From contig NC_058150.1 in the NCBI RefSeq assembly GCF_011075055.1, positions 1,550,001-1,614,000 on the forward strand: 64,000 nucleotides of DNA, written 5' to 3'. Made by a program: the position numbers and the translations under genes. This document shows, one piece after another, positions 46,345 through 58,861 of the stretch. The stretch comes from Mangifera indica (lineage: Eukaryota; Streptophyta; Magnoliopsida; Sapindales; Anacardiaceae). The first letter of the stretch is position 1, and every line of letters begins with the position of its first letter. A model generated the notes under the pieces. That model saw nothing but the letters and a program-made list of their open reading frames with translations. It was not told where the DNA came from and ran no database searches.

Positions 46345-47592
46345 TCAATTATACTATTTAATATATTAACCTTAATTATTGCTGATATAAATAATTATAT
46401 AAACCTCACTTTGACTCAAAAGAATCATATGTTTCTCCCAATATATAATTTTATTCAAAAATATATTATTATTTTTTATATATAGCATTATTTTAAAGAT
46501 ATACAATTAAAAAAATATTCATAAATAGCTATACAATTTACAGAAAATGATTTAATACATTTGAAAGAGTTTATGTACAAAACTATCAAAAAGTAAATCT
46601 TTGAAAAAAAAATCTTATAAATAGAAGTAATTACAAACAATTATTGTTGAAATAAATTGAAAAATGTGGGTTGATTATCAAAAAGTTAATTATCCCACCA
46701 AGAAGGAATAATAATTTTTTGTGTTTTGACTTGGAATCTACGGCTATAAAAATTATTTTTTGTCCTCTTTTGAGATTAAAAGTGAGACAAATTTTATATG
46801 CAAAATGTATAACTAATGTGTGTCATCATTCAGTCCTCATGTACTGTATGTTTCAATATATTTATAAAAAAAAAAAGATATAAAAAATTTTATTTAAATG
46901 TATTGAATAGAAATTAGTCATTTTTTTTAAAGTAATATATATATATATATATATCATTAATTATATGATTAAATTTTATTTTATTTTTATATTAAAATTA
47001 TTTAATTACATAATAATATATTATTATATTAATTAATAATTATATTTTTAATAAATATAATATCTAATTACTTTTATTATTAAGGTAATAAATAAATGAG
47101 GGACGTGAAATGTCCAAATGGGCCCTGCCTCTCCTTTGCTCTCGATTGAGTTCCTGACATCAATATGACCGTTACACAACATTTTTAAATGCTTTTGTTT
47201 TCAAAAGTAAAAAACCCTTATTGCCCTCCGTATTTTGCTTCTTCCAATCTGCTTTTCAAAAGTGCAATTGGCCCGTTTTCTGGCTCTTTCGTAATTCAAG
47301 AAGCAAAAATTGGAGTGTACATAGCAATTCACTTCAAAATCTAACATTCCCGGCTTTACTTCCTAGTGTTTATTTACACGTCAGATCAACGACTCAGATT
47401 ATTTCAAAATCTTTCATGATCTTGATCTTTCCTTATTTCAGCTTCTTCTTCACTTGCACCACAACTCCAAATTTGTTGCCTTTACCTGGAAAAGTTTTGA
47501 ATTCTCTTGCGTTTTGCGCTGTCTGTCCTTCTGGGTTGGAGGAAATTTCTTTGGATGGTGAGAAATAGGTAGAAAATAATCAAAATACTACA
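46345..47592. other. AT-rich region and upstream part of the kinesin gene
   Basis: 46345-47080 is AT-rich with a short (AT)10 run at 46935-46954 and MITE-like words. From about 47100 the composition is promoter- and leader-like for KIN-8A, including an MSA-like element. A 115-codon open frame at 47221-47568 starts at a non-ATG codon and is not considered coding. Confidence 0.5.
47166..47176 (-). promoter_or_regulatory. MSA-like element upstream of KIN-8A
   Basis: TGTAACGGTCA on the minus strand matches the mitosis-specific activator consensus YCYAACGGYYA at 10 of 11 positions and lies about 420 bases upstream of the start codon. MSA elements are bound by three-repeat MYB factors and act in either orientation to give G2/M expression, fitting a mitotic-type kinesin. 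Confidence 0.55.
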
Positions 47593-50500
47593 ATGCCTGT
47601 GTCAACTCGCTCTCAATTCATCAACCAAGAACAAAATGACTCAAACGCAGAGCATAGAGCCACAAGCCGACCAAGATCGGATCAACAAGAGGCAGCACAA
47701 ACAAATCTTCATCTAAGAAACCCACATCACGGATTGAAGGAGAAAATGAGAGCTTTGACTCTCTTGTACGAGCAACAAAAGAAAGCTTCAGCAACTCTCA
47801 GAAATCAGTCACCGAAACCGGAAGAAAGACGAATTGCAACAACTCATCCAAGCGTTGAACTCCTTAATTCTTGTAAAAAAGAACAAAAAGAGTCCAAAGA
47901 TTCAAACTTTTTGCAAAATGTGATGAAGGAGAACACGGTAAAGCCGCCAAGTTCTACAATTACAAGAACCTTCGTGTTGCCTCAACCGCCGTTGGATGAT
48001 GTTAAGGAGAATCTCGTGATGGGTCCTGATCGCATTCTTGGTTTCCCAAGAAAGGCCAATGTGACGACAACAGTGGCAAGGAAGTTGTCAATGGGGGGTT
48101 CATTGCCACAGGGAGAGAATAAAGAAGTGAATGGGGCTAAAATGGAGGGTGTTTCAGAGAGAGTTGTGAATTGCGGAAGTCGAATTCTTGTGTTTGTGAG
48201 GCTTAGGCCAATGTCTAAGAAGGAGAAGGAAGCGGGGTCTCGGTGTTGCGTGAGGATTGTGAACAAGAAGGAGGTTTATTTGACTGAGTTTGCTAATGAG
48301 AATGATTATCTCCGGCTTAAGAGGCTTCGTGGACGCCATTTTACTTTTGATGCTTCATTTTCGGATTCGACTACTCAACTAGAGGTTTATTCCACCACGT
48401 AAGTGTATCAAAACTTGAGCTTTGATTATCTGCTGAACAACACTTTATGTTTATCTGTAAATTGGGTTGATCTTCTGCTGAGTTTTTGATGCCATGGTTA
48501 CCTCTATAAGAAGTTTAGGAAAAGACGCTTTAATTTTATTCCCAAAATGTCATAGATTAGTTTAATGCTCTTTTAACAATCTTCAGACTTCCCATTTCGC
48601 TTTTCTCCTTCTCTTCATGCTACTGTTATTAGACTATCCACATTAAAAAAATTAGAACTTGCTTTAAAGCTAGCTGCTAATGCTGCTCTGAATTTTGGCT
48701 CTGCGTAAGTAATGAATTTCTTTTATTTTGTGTTAGTTATAGATACTCTTAATTACCTTGCCAAGTAGTTGTTTACTCTCAGCTTAATGGAGAATCTTGG
48801 TTGACTAGTTCATGTCAATTGTCATGTCTAATTTTTTCTAAGATACTAAGCAGAAGGATCACAAATTCCTCTTGAAAATCAGTTGCTAATGTTACCTGAA
48901 ACTTTTGCCAAATTTTGTCACCATGTGGAGTTTTTTGTTTTCTCAAGATAGTAGTTGTATTGTGTCCTTGGTCATGAGGGAAAATTTATCAGACTTGTTC
49001 TGAATTTTCAGAACCGCAGAGCTTGTTGAAGCAGTTCTCCAGGGAAGGAATGGATCAGTTTTCTGCTACGGTGCCACAGGAGCTGGAAAAACATATACAA
49101 TGCTAGGTACTGTGGAGAATCCAGGAGTGATGGTTTTAGCAATTAAGGATCTATTCACCAAGATTAGACAGAGGAGCTGCGACGGAAACCATGTAGTTCA
49201 CCTCTCCTATCTTGAGGTCTACAATGAAACTGTCAGGGATTTGCTCTCCCCAGGAAGACCTCTTGTCCTTAGAGAAGATAAACAGGTCTGCTTTCTTTTG
49301 TACAACATTGGAGACTTTCATATTTTTTTTCTCTATTGACCTTGTATTTATTATTTACTTCTGTAATTAGCAAATTAAATATATTCTTTCAAATGTTTTT
49401 GGCTTGTAATATAGCTAGGTATTGGCTCTATTTTTTATCATCAGAAGACCCTTTTCTTGCTTTATTAACAACATTGTTGTATTGAAAAAAATCTTGACCA
49501 AAGAAGATTAATTTTCATTAATCAGTTTTCATCCTCTCATTTAAGACTTTAAATTATGAGCAATATTTGATTAGAAAATTGGTTCTTTGAATGCATTTTA
49601 GGGGATCGTAGCAGCAGGCCTTACACAATACAGGGCTTACTCTACAGATGAGGTAACTTTTTTTCATTTTTTATTTTAAAATTTGAAGCAGAGGTTAAAG
49701 ACTTGCTTGAGTGGAGAAGATAAAACTTTTTCATCTTGGTTGTGACAGGTAATGGCATTGCTTCAGCGAGGAAATCAAAACAGAACCACTGAACCAACAC
49801 GTGCCAACGAGACTTCTTCACGCTCCCACGCCATTCTGCAGGTTCTGAAGGATCTTATGTCCCTCTTTGGCATTGAAATTAAATTATCTGAATACTTGTT
49901 TATTTTCTTTTCATCTTTACCTTAAACATCTTGTGCTGTTTTCCATCCAGGTTGTCGTTGAATACAGAGTTAAAGATGCTTCTATGAACATTGTGAATAG
50001 AGTTGGAAAGCTTTCACTAATTGATCTTGCTGGGTCAGAAAGAGCCCTCGCGACTGATCAGAGAACAGTCAGGTCGATTGAGGGTGCCAACATAAATCGG
50101 TCACTCCTTGCACTGAGCAGCTGCATCAATGCCCTTGTTGAGGGTAAGAAACACATCCCATATCGGAATTCGAAGCTTACTCAACTCCTCAAGGATTCAT
50201 TAGGGGGGGCTTGTAACACTGTAATGATTGCCAACATTAGTCCATGCAATCTCTCATTTGGTGAAACTCAAAACACCCTGCATTGGGCTGATCGGGCCAA
50301 GGAGATCCGAACCAAGGTTCATCCTCTTAGCCTTTTCATTCTTCTCTTCTAATTGTAATCACTGTTGATTGGATTCTCTCATAATTTTGCAACTTAATAA
50401 GACAAAGTTAACATTAGACCTCTTATTATCATCAAATGCTCATGTTGAACTTTCATCTCAACAAGCATTGCTGATCATCTTTTTCACAATTTACTCCACA

Positions 50501-51455
50501 TTCTTGTATCTAACGATATCTACCACCATATCAACCACATTTGCAGGCGACAGAGACAATTGAAGAACTTCATCAGGTACCTGAATCTGAAACTGATCAA
50601 GCCAAGCTATTACTTGAACTGCAGAAGGAGAATCGTGAATTGCGAGTTCAAATGGCACGACAACAACAAAGGCTACTAACCCTCGAAGCACAATCTTTAG
50701 CTGCAAATACTTCTCCAACCCCTTCTTCTGTCTCATCTCTCTTAACTCCTCCGTCTACAGTCCGTCCAAATGAAAAAAGAAAACCAAGATCATCTTTCTT
50801 AAATGGGAATTGTTTTACACCAGAATTTAAGAGGAAAGGAGCACAGGAAGCAGTTAGAGAGCTTCAGCTTAATGTGAAGGCATTAGAAGCGGAAATTGAC
50901 AGAATGAAGAAAGATCATGCTTTGCAGATAAAGCAAAAGGATGGTCTCATTCGCGAGCTTTTACGAAAGGGTGAAAAACCATCAGAACTAAGGGGAACAG
51001 AAGGGGCAGAGAGGACAGGAGCGGTAACAAGGGCTAGCTTGCGGCCTAAGGAGCCAAGCACAAGGGAGTTGAAGAGCCCAAGTCATCGATTTCGTTCACC
51101 AGTTCCAACAGCTAAAAAACGAAGCTTTTGGGACATAACAACGGCAAACAGCCCATCAGTTGCTACATTAAATGGAAGAAAAACCAGAAGTCATGTTACT
51201 TCCGAACCTCTTCCAGCCCCCTCAATGCTGCTTCAGGTACGGTGATTCTTCAACCATCTCTTTTAAATTGGAGATATCTAGAATGAGTGACAAGCCTAAT
51301 AGGGAGTGGCTGGATGACATCTTTATCTTTTGTGCATATAAAATCTCTCTTCAGTAACTGACACAACTTTCTTCATGTTTCGGCTTTGTGTTCATGTTGG
51401 ACCACGCATCATTCAGCCCGGTTTTGCTCGTCAAAAACCTGATCCTTTAAAGTAG
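47593..51455 (+). CDS. KIN-8A: Kinesin-8 motor protein KIN-8A, 772 aa
   Basis: Microtubule motor of the kinesin-8 family. Seven exons: 47593-48398, 49012-49285, 49602-49652, 49749-49841, 49951-50316, 50547-51236 and 51417-51455; 2,319 bases in frame to TAG. Residues 1-195 are a basic, low-complexity N-terminal extension starting MPVSTRSQ with [20 protein letters not shown]. The motor domain is about 196-530: [11 protein letters not shown]-loop GATGAGKT at 289-296, switch I NETSSRSH, switch II DLAGSE and the microtubule-contact block [20 protein letters not shown] neck and coiled coil with [20 protein letters not shown] follow, then a basic tail with [20 protein letters not shown], and a 12-residue last exon starting PGFARQ. 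The N-terminal extension and tail match KIN-8A rather than KIN-8B. An MSA-like promoter element suggests G2/M expression. Confidence 0.94.
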
Positions 51456-52035
51456 TGATGTAATCAAAGCGACGAATAAAAAAGAGAAGAAAGAAGTGGC
51501 AGACAGTTGAGTAACAGCTGAGAAGACAATGTTAGCCATCCAAATACATTCTTCCTGAGACATTCTTTCAGCTCGAGATGGCAGCTCAAAAGGGAAGAAA
51601 GAAGGATGACAAAGTAGTGCTTAGTGGATGGTGACCCTGTACTTGCTGTATCAGATCAACTAGAAACCATGAAAAGAAATTGTGTGTTGTTCTTTTTCTA
51701 TAATAGCTTTGTTTCTGATATGTTGACAGACAATCTTATATGTTTGTATTTATTTTCTGATTTTAGAATTTATTATCATTCATTGTTATATTCTTTCTAA
51801 TCCTTGACTAAGAAGAAAAGCAAAATCCTACAGTCAACTCACAGTCCATCAATATTTTCCCTGAAATAGATTTTAATCAATGCAGCTTGAATCTGCATGT
51901 TGGAGGAAATTTACTCTTGTTCAGCCAAGTAATAATGCATGTAGCAGGAAAAAAAGGGGAACAAAGCACTCTTGTAACTTGTTCAGCAAGTAAAAATCTT
52001 CCAAACTTACTGAACATGGTCCTCTTAAGTGATCT
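51456..52035. other. 3' flank of KIN-8A
   Basis: Probable 3' untranslated and downstream sequence. Nothing else recognised. Confidence 0.5.
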
Positions 52036-52507
52036 TTAGTCTTCTATCATCTCCAATACCTCCATCGCTGATTTACTCACTGGGTTATTCTCAGGGTCAT
52101 AGGCTTCCGGGCCAGCCAATGAGTCATAAAAAATAATCTCACATTCATCAAGAAAATCAGCACCGTCTCTTTGGAGACATCCAATAAAATTGGAACTATA
52201 CAGAGAAGATTAGCATGGCCCCTGCACAAGGATGACAGGCACAAAAAAATCAGCATTGATATAATGAATAACAAGCTTAATCAAGAGATAAATACACATA
52301 ACTTTATAATTTTCATATTTTCTATCGTTGGCCATGCAACGAGCACATTTGATTAACAATTTCATTGAGCATGAACTGGTTTAAATCGAACTCCATGACA
52401 GAAAATTTATCTGCTAAAACAGTTAACTCATCATGCAGCTGCAAATCTCGGTCCACTTCGTGATTCTTGTCAGGCATAGTCATACCAAAACTAAATGATA
52501 TAAACAT
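52036..52507 (-). pseudogene. Unidentified gene fragment interrupted by a U6 copy
   Basis: Two stretches on the minus strand have protein-like composition. The upstream one (about 52507-52325) reads MTMPDKNHEVDRDLQL, DELTVLADKFSVMEFDLNQF. The downstream one ends at a TAA at 52036-52038 and reads, after removing the inserted U6 copy, [20 protein letters not shown], then PEAYDPENNPVSKSAMEVLE. The U6 insertion splits the ADF codons at 52163-52245. I do not recognise the family, could not join the two stretches through consistent splice sites, and found no further exons. It is probably the degraded 3' end of a gene. Confidence 0.45.
52163..52245 (+). pseudogene. Retroposed, 3'-truncated U6 snRNA copy
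   Basis: 52165-52245 aligns with plant U6 snRNA: GTCTCTTTGGAGACATCC, then TACAGAGAAGATTAGCATGG and CCCCTGCACAAGGATGACA. Several substitutions are visible, including in the 5' stem-loop, and the last about 18 bases are replaced by an A-rich tail. The identical 10-mer aaaatcagca flanks it (52153-52162 and 52246-52255), the mark of retroposition. There is no upstream sequence element plus TATA box at U6 spacing and no terminal T run, so it is not expected to be expressed as a snRNA. Confidence 0.88.
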
Positions 52508-54502
52508 TCTTTTCTCAACAGTGGAGAACTTGTTTTATCAAGTTTTGCATTGCAACAATATTCTTCTATTTGGTTGCTTGGCATCTTGGAATGCTGTTAA
52601 TCATTTTATTATGCCTTATTAACTTCTTTATAAGATATGTAAAGATCCCATATATACATATACACATACACACATGCCATGCGTGTGCCGCCATGTATAT
52701 TAAAGTTTTCTCAAATGGTCACCTAATAAAAAGAAAAAACAATGTAGTTGATCTGGTTCTCCTAAAACCAGGTTACATCTAACAAAATCAGTAATATTCA
52801 ATATTTTCTGACTTCTCTCTCTATAATGAATGTATTTATGATAGAATTTTTATCATACTTACAAAAGAGAATAATATTTTTATTTATATTAGATTTTTAA
52901 CCCTATATGAAACCCTATTTGTACTCTTATAACCAAACTAAACCCTACAAAGTTTTTATCTTTAGAGAAACCCTAAAACGGTTTTTCATGAAATCAACTC
53001 AAACCACAGGTAACGAGTAATTAAACATCGCTTATGGGTTTAAGGACGACAAGCTTGCTCACTTGAAAGGGAGACCCTTACCCACTAACCGAGCAACAAG
53101 ACGTCAGTATATGTCAACATAATGCTTCATTGATAAAGGGTCGTTGATTGCAACAAGCATTTGCTAATAATCATCACAATACTAGAAAATATTGAAAACA
53201 AATAACATGTATAAACAGTAATGAAGCGAGGAGACAGCAAGTGATATTATGGGCTCCATCCAACTCTATGTAGAAAGTTAGAATTTTGTTTGTGGCCCTG
53301 AGTTGGGGCAGTTCTCAGGAGTTTGGGCTTTAAGTGGGGTGTGCACTTTTGTTTTATCAAGCAATATCTAAAGCAATCCATAAGTTGTTATTATTATTAT
53401 TTTATTTTATTTTGAAAGATAATAATAATAATATTTCATAATTAAGTGAACCAATTTCTGCAAAAATATAGGCATACTTAACCAAAAAAGAAGTTGGGAT
53501 AATCTTTAAAATTCCAATCTTAATGGGATTGAATCATTATAATCAGTAGTGTTTGATGATGCATATATAGTAAATGCAAGCCCATCAGGGTATGGTTGGT
53601 TGCATCATTATCCTTGTTCTATATAATGCCTCTAATTCTGATCCCCACCCACTATTAAATTACCAATTAAATTATTATATAATTATATGTTATTATAATG
53701 AGTATACGTCAGTTTATTTGAATCCGTAAATATTCTTGTTTTAATCTTCGGATTGTATGCGTCTGTTTGTTTATATTTTAGTCCTCCTGAAAATAGGAAG
53801 GACAGCCCCATAAGAAAGTGACTAAAGGGTTGGTGGTCTATATTTTAAGCAAGAAGGTGCAGGAGTAGTAACAGTGTAAAGAAAAGCAAAGAAAATGGTC
53901 CAAAAGGGAGAGGAGAAACAGCAGAAAAGCTTGGAAACAAGTAGGGCACTTTAAAGAGGTGTAAAATGGGGACTAAGGTCAGCTTTAAAGGGCTTTATGT
54001 AGAGGCATTGTTTCATATTAATAGAAAAATAAATACATAAAGCATATTGGTCTTAGAGCTTTTGAATCTTTTCAAGAATGATGAGCAGATTATGATCAAA
54101 ACAATCCCTCGACTTCTGTGCCTGAATGGATTTATATTTATCTCAGGTGTACCTATTTTAAATAATTAAAAATTAAATAATATCTAACAATATAATTATC
54201 CCTCTATTTCATAATATCTCTTTCCCTTCTCCTTTTCTTGGAGGATGATTTGCACAATTTTAAGTCCTCTAAGGCTGGCATGCACCCCCTCGAGATTAAA
54301 TGTTTCATTTTTAAAGTTATTAATTAGATCTAATATTTTATTTATTTAATATAATCAATTCAATCTTTAAAAAGGTGATATGGTGTAACGTGCCACTAGA
54401 GATATATTTAATTTATTTAGAGTTAGGATAAGGTTTAATTTGATATTTGTTGGAATTTAAATAAATTAATTTAAAATTAATAAAATGAGATTCGAATTTG
54501 AT

Positions 54503-54687
54503 AAAAATATAGAATAATATTATGTGAACCAATTTTTAAGTGTATAAATACGTATAAATATTATGATATATTATGTAATTGAATATTATTTTTTTAATTT
54601 AAAATAATTTAATTATTTAATATTTGTATCAAATATATATTTATTTATATATTTAAAATAGATATATATAATTTTATTAAAAATATT
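54503..54687. mobile_element. Diverged MITE of the 180-bp family
   Basis: The element (54512-54678) begins gaataatattatgtgaacca and ends atatatataattttatt, close to the edges of the clean copy at 14621-14800. The flanks aaaaatata (54503-54511) and aaaaatatt (54679-54687) agree at 8 of 9 positions, but low complexity makes this weaker evidence. Confidence 0.5.
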
Positions 54688-55280
54688 ATTTAAATTTAAT
54701 TTTATCTAATTTAACTTAAATTTAAATTTGATTAAATTCATGAAAACCAGTATAATATAAAGGTTTTAAGGTTCAATTTTCTATAAAGAAGCTTCCTCCC
54801 AACTAATAATATTTTAATCTATTTAGGGCCTGGAAAAGGGGAAAAAAAAACAGGTAAAAGAGGCTACACATAGGCATGGTAACAACAACTACTTTTTACC
54901 AAAATGACAAAAATAACTATATAAAAAACTTGAATCTAAACTTTATCCAAAGGTCAAAGATGTCATTTAGGCATGGAGTCATTAGTCCTTACACATTGTG
55001 GGATGTACTTTGAGTGGTAACTGCATAAAAAAAGAGAAAAAGTGCACAAAAATAACACATTTGGAAGTGTTTTGAAATCCACACAAGAAACAGTAAAACA
55101 ATTTACACTTATATGGGATATTAAATTTTGTAAATATTATATCATTATATAATTAAATAATTTTATTATAAATAAAATAATATTAAATTATACGATGATA
55201 AATTAATATAATACATAAAATAATTTTAATTGTCATAATACGTTAGTCTTATTCAAAAAGAAAATAAGTTTTTTTTTAAT

Positions 55281-55283
<3 letters not shown>

Positions 55284-55325
<42 letters not shown>
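55284..55325. repeat. (AT)21 microsatellite
   Basis: Forty-two bases of perfect AT dinucleotide repeat. Probably length-polymorphic and able to form a cruciform. Confidence 0.95.
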
Positions 55326-55329
<4 letters not shown>

Positions 55330-56675
55330 CTATTAAGGTGATTTTTAATGTCTCGTTAAAGGGGTAAATGATAATCTAGAGAGATATATGATATTTTTAA
55401 ACAATTCCTAATTTTTTGAGGGGTGAATGATGAAAACCCAAAAAAAAATAATGAACAAATGGGAAAAACTCAAGTTATAATATACTAAAATTACGTGTAT
55501 TTAGTTTTAAATATTTAAATAATATATTATTATATAATTAAATAATTTTTTATTTAAATAATTAATTAAGATACTCTTTTATTTTCTTTTTATGAGTTGT
55601 ATGATCATACTTTAATAAAATTTTATTGGGATCAATCCAGAGAAATATGCACCAAAAGCAATGATTGGAACATCTTGCCCATTTAGACCATATGTTTGAA
55701 ACTTTATAACGAAGAAATACCCCAGGGAGAACTATTTTCCCAACCTTTTTTTAAGACCCTTGAATTTTACAAATGAAGATTAAAAAATTAGTTTTAACGT
55801 TTAAAAAAATTATTATTATTATTATTATAATTATTATGATTATATAATTAATATTACTTAATTTTTTTAATTTACCAACTTAAATATTTATTTTTTTAAA
55901 CTCATGAGGGGAACAAACAAACAAGTTAAATTTGGAGTTATCATTGAGAGACCCATACAAATCATGAACAATCATTTGAAGAACCCCCACAAAAATTACA
56001 GAAAATTTGCCTCAATTATTTTTTGCCCACATAAAAATTACTTCATTTCATACATAAAAGTAGATCCAAATATGAAACTTTTTACCTTTTTGGCTGAATA
56101 AGTACACTATTATTGTTCATTCATACCAATTCATATGTGATGATGCTATAATGTTAGGTATTGATATGATTTATCATTGTATTTTATACCCAAAAAGAAT
56201 TGGCAACTTCTAAGAATTTATGTTAAAATAATGGGCAAGTCTTGATAATAATTTGGGCACTTGCCGCATAAAAGGAAAATTGAACCCAAAATGAAGAGAC
56301 TAATCATGATTTGCACAAGGCTCAATGGCTCTTAAACTTAATTAGACCATTAATAACAATAATAATAATAATAAAGCTATACATATACACAACTTCATGA
56401 CCCCCCCTCATCTAACCATAATGTTTAATGTATTGCCCCCCTCCACCTAAATCTAATGTAGTACAATATCCCCACTTCCCATTTTCCCAAAAAGAAAATT
56501 AAGAAAAAGAAAAGAAATGAAAATTTGCAGAAGCTAGACCTCCATTTTCAAGGATGAAGAGCTCTCTTAGCTTAACCTGTATCACCAGTTTACCCCTTTT
56601 GAAAGACAAAGAAAATAGCAGAGAAAGGAAATTGAGAGGCTTGAAGTTGAACCTTCAACTTGAAATTCCATGAAA

Positions 56676-57440
56676 TTAGATTCTAAGTAAATAGATACTA
56701 AGTTCAGGAGTTCCATTGCTGTCAGGATTCATCATATAGAAAGCCTCAGAGTCTCTTGACCCAACGATTCTCTCAAACTTAGCCCTCATGTACATGACTT
56801 CACCATCATTTCCACCTCCGGCTTCAGCTTCATCTCCTTTGATCCCTGGCAAAACTCCAGCACCCATTGAAATTGGCTCCACAGCCTTCAAAATCTTCTT
56901 CTCTTTATCCCCATATTCCTTCTTTGTTGCAAACCCACATTTTTTCCCATTACAGTAAGTCCTCCACATGGGCTCATCCAGCAGTCTCACAGCTTTCTTC
57001 TCTTCTTCCTTGTCTTTATCACACTCCAGTGCAATTCTCACCAGCCCTGAAGCCATCTCCCTCACCAACCCACTAATTGGTGTGGCAAGTTCAACAAGGA
57101 AAGCAGGAGGGGAATTGGGATCCTTTTGGAAAGCAAAATGCACATGACCTCGCCGGGAGCCGAAAAGGGTCCCGATGACTCGAGGGCCCAGGCTGAGAGG
57201 GAGACCCGATTTGCTCTTGCCAAATGCGGTAAGAACAGTTCTAAGCCTAGCGACTGCAACAGCAGGAAGCTTCTTCTTTGGAGTGGGGATGGAATTGGAA
57301 GCTGCAGAATGGTGGCTTTTTGTGTTTTCTTGTTTCTCTTCTTGAGAAGCTGCAGCTTCATCATCTTCATGATCACTACCAACTTTTCTAGTCCAATGAA
57401 AGTGTCTCTTGGAGGAGAAATCTTGAGAGGGTCTAGCCAT
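56676..57440 (-). CDS. MIZU-KUSSEI 1-like protein (DUF617), 254 aa
   Basis: Single-exon gene, ATG at 57440. Residues 1-60 are polar and variable with an acidic/Gln stretch. The plant-specific MIZ domain covers about 60-254: VARLRTVLTAFGK, VIGTLFGSRRGHVHFAFQKD, PAFLVELATPISGLVREMAS, EEPMW-type LLDEPMWRTYCNGKKCGFAT, then EVMYMRAKFERIVGSRDSEA and the C-terminal PELSIYLLRI. All are hallmarks of the family of MIZ1, the Arabidopsis protein needed for root hydrotropism. Length is typical. Whether this member acts in hydrotropism cannot be told, since the family has about a dozen members per genome. An antisense 188-codon open frame over its 5' half is a shadow. Confidence 0.93.
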   Translation of the reverse strand: MARPSQDFSSKRHFHWTRKVGSDHEDDEAAASQEEKQENTKSHHSAASNSIPTPKKKLPAVAVARLRTVLTAFGKSKSGLPLSLGPRVIGTLFGSRRGHVHFAFQKDPNSPPAFLVELATPISGLVREMASGLVRIALECDKDKEEEKKAVRLLDEPMWRTYCNGKKCGFATKKEYGDKEKKILKAVEPISMGAGVLPGIKGDEAEAGGGNDGEVMYMRAKFERIVGSRDSEAFYMMNPDSNGTPELSIYLLRI

Positions 57441-58861
57441 GGGAATTGGGAAGAAGAGTGAGAGTGAGAGATAGAGGTGTTGAAGTTTCTTCCTCTTTTA
57501 TTGAATTGTGGGGCTTTTGCCATTAAATTCTTTGTTTCTAGTCCCTTGATATAGTGGCAGAGAATCCTGACAAAAGAAACATAGTCTGACCCACCAGCTG
57601 ATTTAGGAAGCAAGAGAGGGAGAGACAAAGGCAGTGAAAGAGAAAAAGAGTGTGTTTAATATGGAAAAGAAGGGAATCTAAGGGGACAATGTGTGCGTTA
57701 TTTCACTTTCTTTGTGGGGTTGAGATAGATAAGCGAAGGATTTGCCTTTGCATTTGCTTGACTGAGTCTTTTGACCTGAATCCTGAGTTTAAAAGCATTT
57801 CTACTGCTCCAACCGCACAAACCAAAACCCAAAATCCAAAACCTATCTTATTTCAGCATGCTCAAAATCATAGTCAGGGTCACCAAGTCGTATTGTATAA
57901 ACTTTTAGTGTACCCAAAGGTGAATTTAACTTGTGACTAGATTTAAATTTCATCAAACAATCGTCAAACAACATCGTTTTATCTATTATTAAATAAAACA
58001 ACATTATTTTATTATTGAGTTACAGACTCAACCCATTAATTAAAATTATAAATTTGAATTAAATCAAATTTAATCAATCTTTAATTTTGATTTATTAAAT
58101 TCAAATCAAATTTAATATAAACTTAAACTAAAAAGTGTTTGATTTTAATTTAACTTTTATCTACCCTTAATTCACCCTACCAATAACTCTTGAATAAAAT
58201 TATATATCAACTTAAACGATTTCAAATTCAAATTAAATATTATAAATTTTATCCAAAGTCAAACAATCCCTTATTCATGCTTGGCTAAAAATCCACCCCC
58301 CTAACCCAGGTGTACAAAGTTGTGTTATTCAAAGGAGCTCTTCAATCGACACTAATCAATGATCAATCTCAATCTCTAATGTTACCCAATTTATCCACAG
58401 TTCAGCTACCTGCGAGCTGACACCCCATTGCCTGTGGGACCACTTCCAAATTCTCTCTTTTTCAAATTTCAATCCATTTCAACATGGACCATCACAAATG
58501 GTCCCACTCCACAAATTTTGTATGCCAAATGACTTCAATCCCAAGTTGCTAAATCAACCTTTCAAAGTGCGGTTGCCACGTCATCAAGTAGCTTATTTTA
58601 AGATTATGCTGTCATCATCCCAGAAATAGAACATAGCTATTGATGAAGTTAAATAAGTAGTTAAAGGGAAAGAAATTGGACATTACTCTTACTAATTACA
58701 TTAAGTTATAGACACGATCCATCCATTAAGTACAGATTTGAAGAGTGAAGGATATATTTTTACATAATATAATAGACTTAAAACACAATTAGGAGAGTGA
58801 GGGATTGCTTGCCTACGGTTGACGAAAATTTAAGTCCTGAAGTTATCTCTCTAAACTTGGG
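57441..58861. other. Intergenic region: MIZ1-like promoter and Dr1 3' flank
   Basis: A GA/CT-rich leader for the MIZ1-like gene lies immediately above 57440. AT-rich DNA with 'aattaaatcaaatttaatc' words follows at about 58020-58250. No gene is recognised. Confidence 0.5.

Larger units (their letters stand above)
52508..56675. other. AT-rich intergenic region, 4.2 kb
   Basis: No gene is supported. It contains a MITE-like copy at 54512-54678, the (AT)21 microsatellite at 55284-55325, an (ATT)n-rich patch near 55808-55830 and several AT-rich segments with the dispersed MITE vocabulary near 55.1 and 55.5 kb. The last few hundred bases (56500-56675) are probably the 3' untranslated region of the MIZ1-like gene. 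Confidence 0.5.

Noticed and set aside
47221..47568. 115-codon frame upstream of KIN-8A
   Set aside because: It begins at a non-ATG codon in leader or promoter sequence and has no recognisable motif.
55284..55325. Possible CRISPR-like or origin-like repeat
   Set aside because: It is a plain AT dinucleotide microsatellite; no spaced repeats of CRISPR type occur in the window.
57062..57628. 188-codon minus-strand frame overlapping the MIZ1-like gene
   Set aside because: It is another frame over the same exon; the DUF617 motifs are all in the 254-aa frame.
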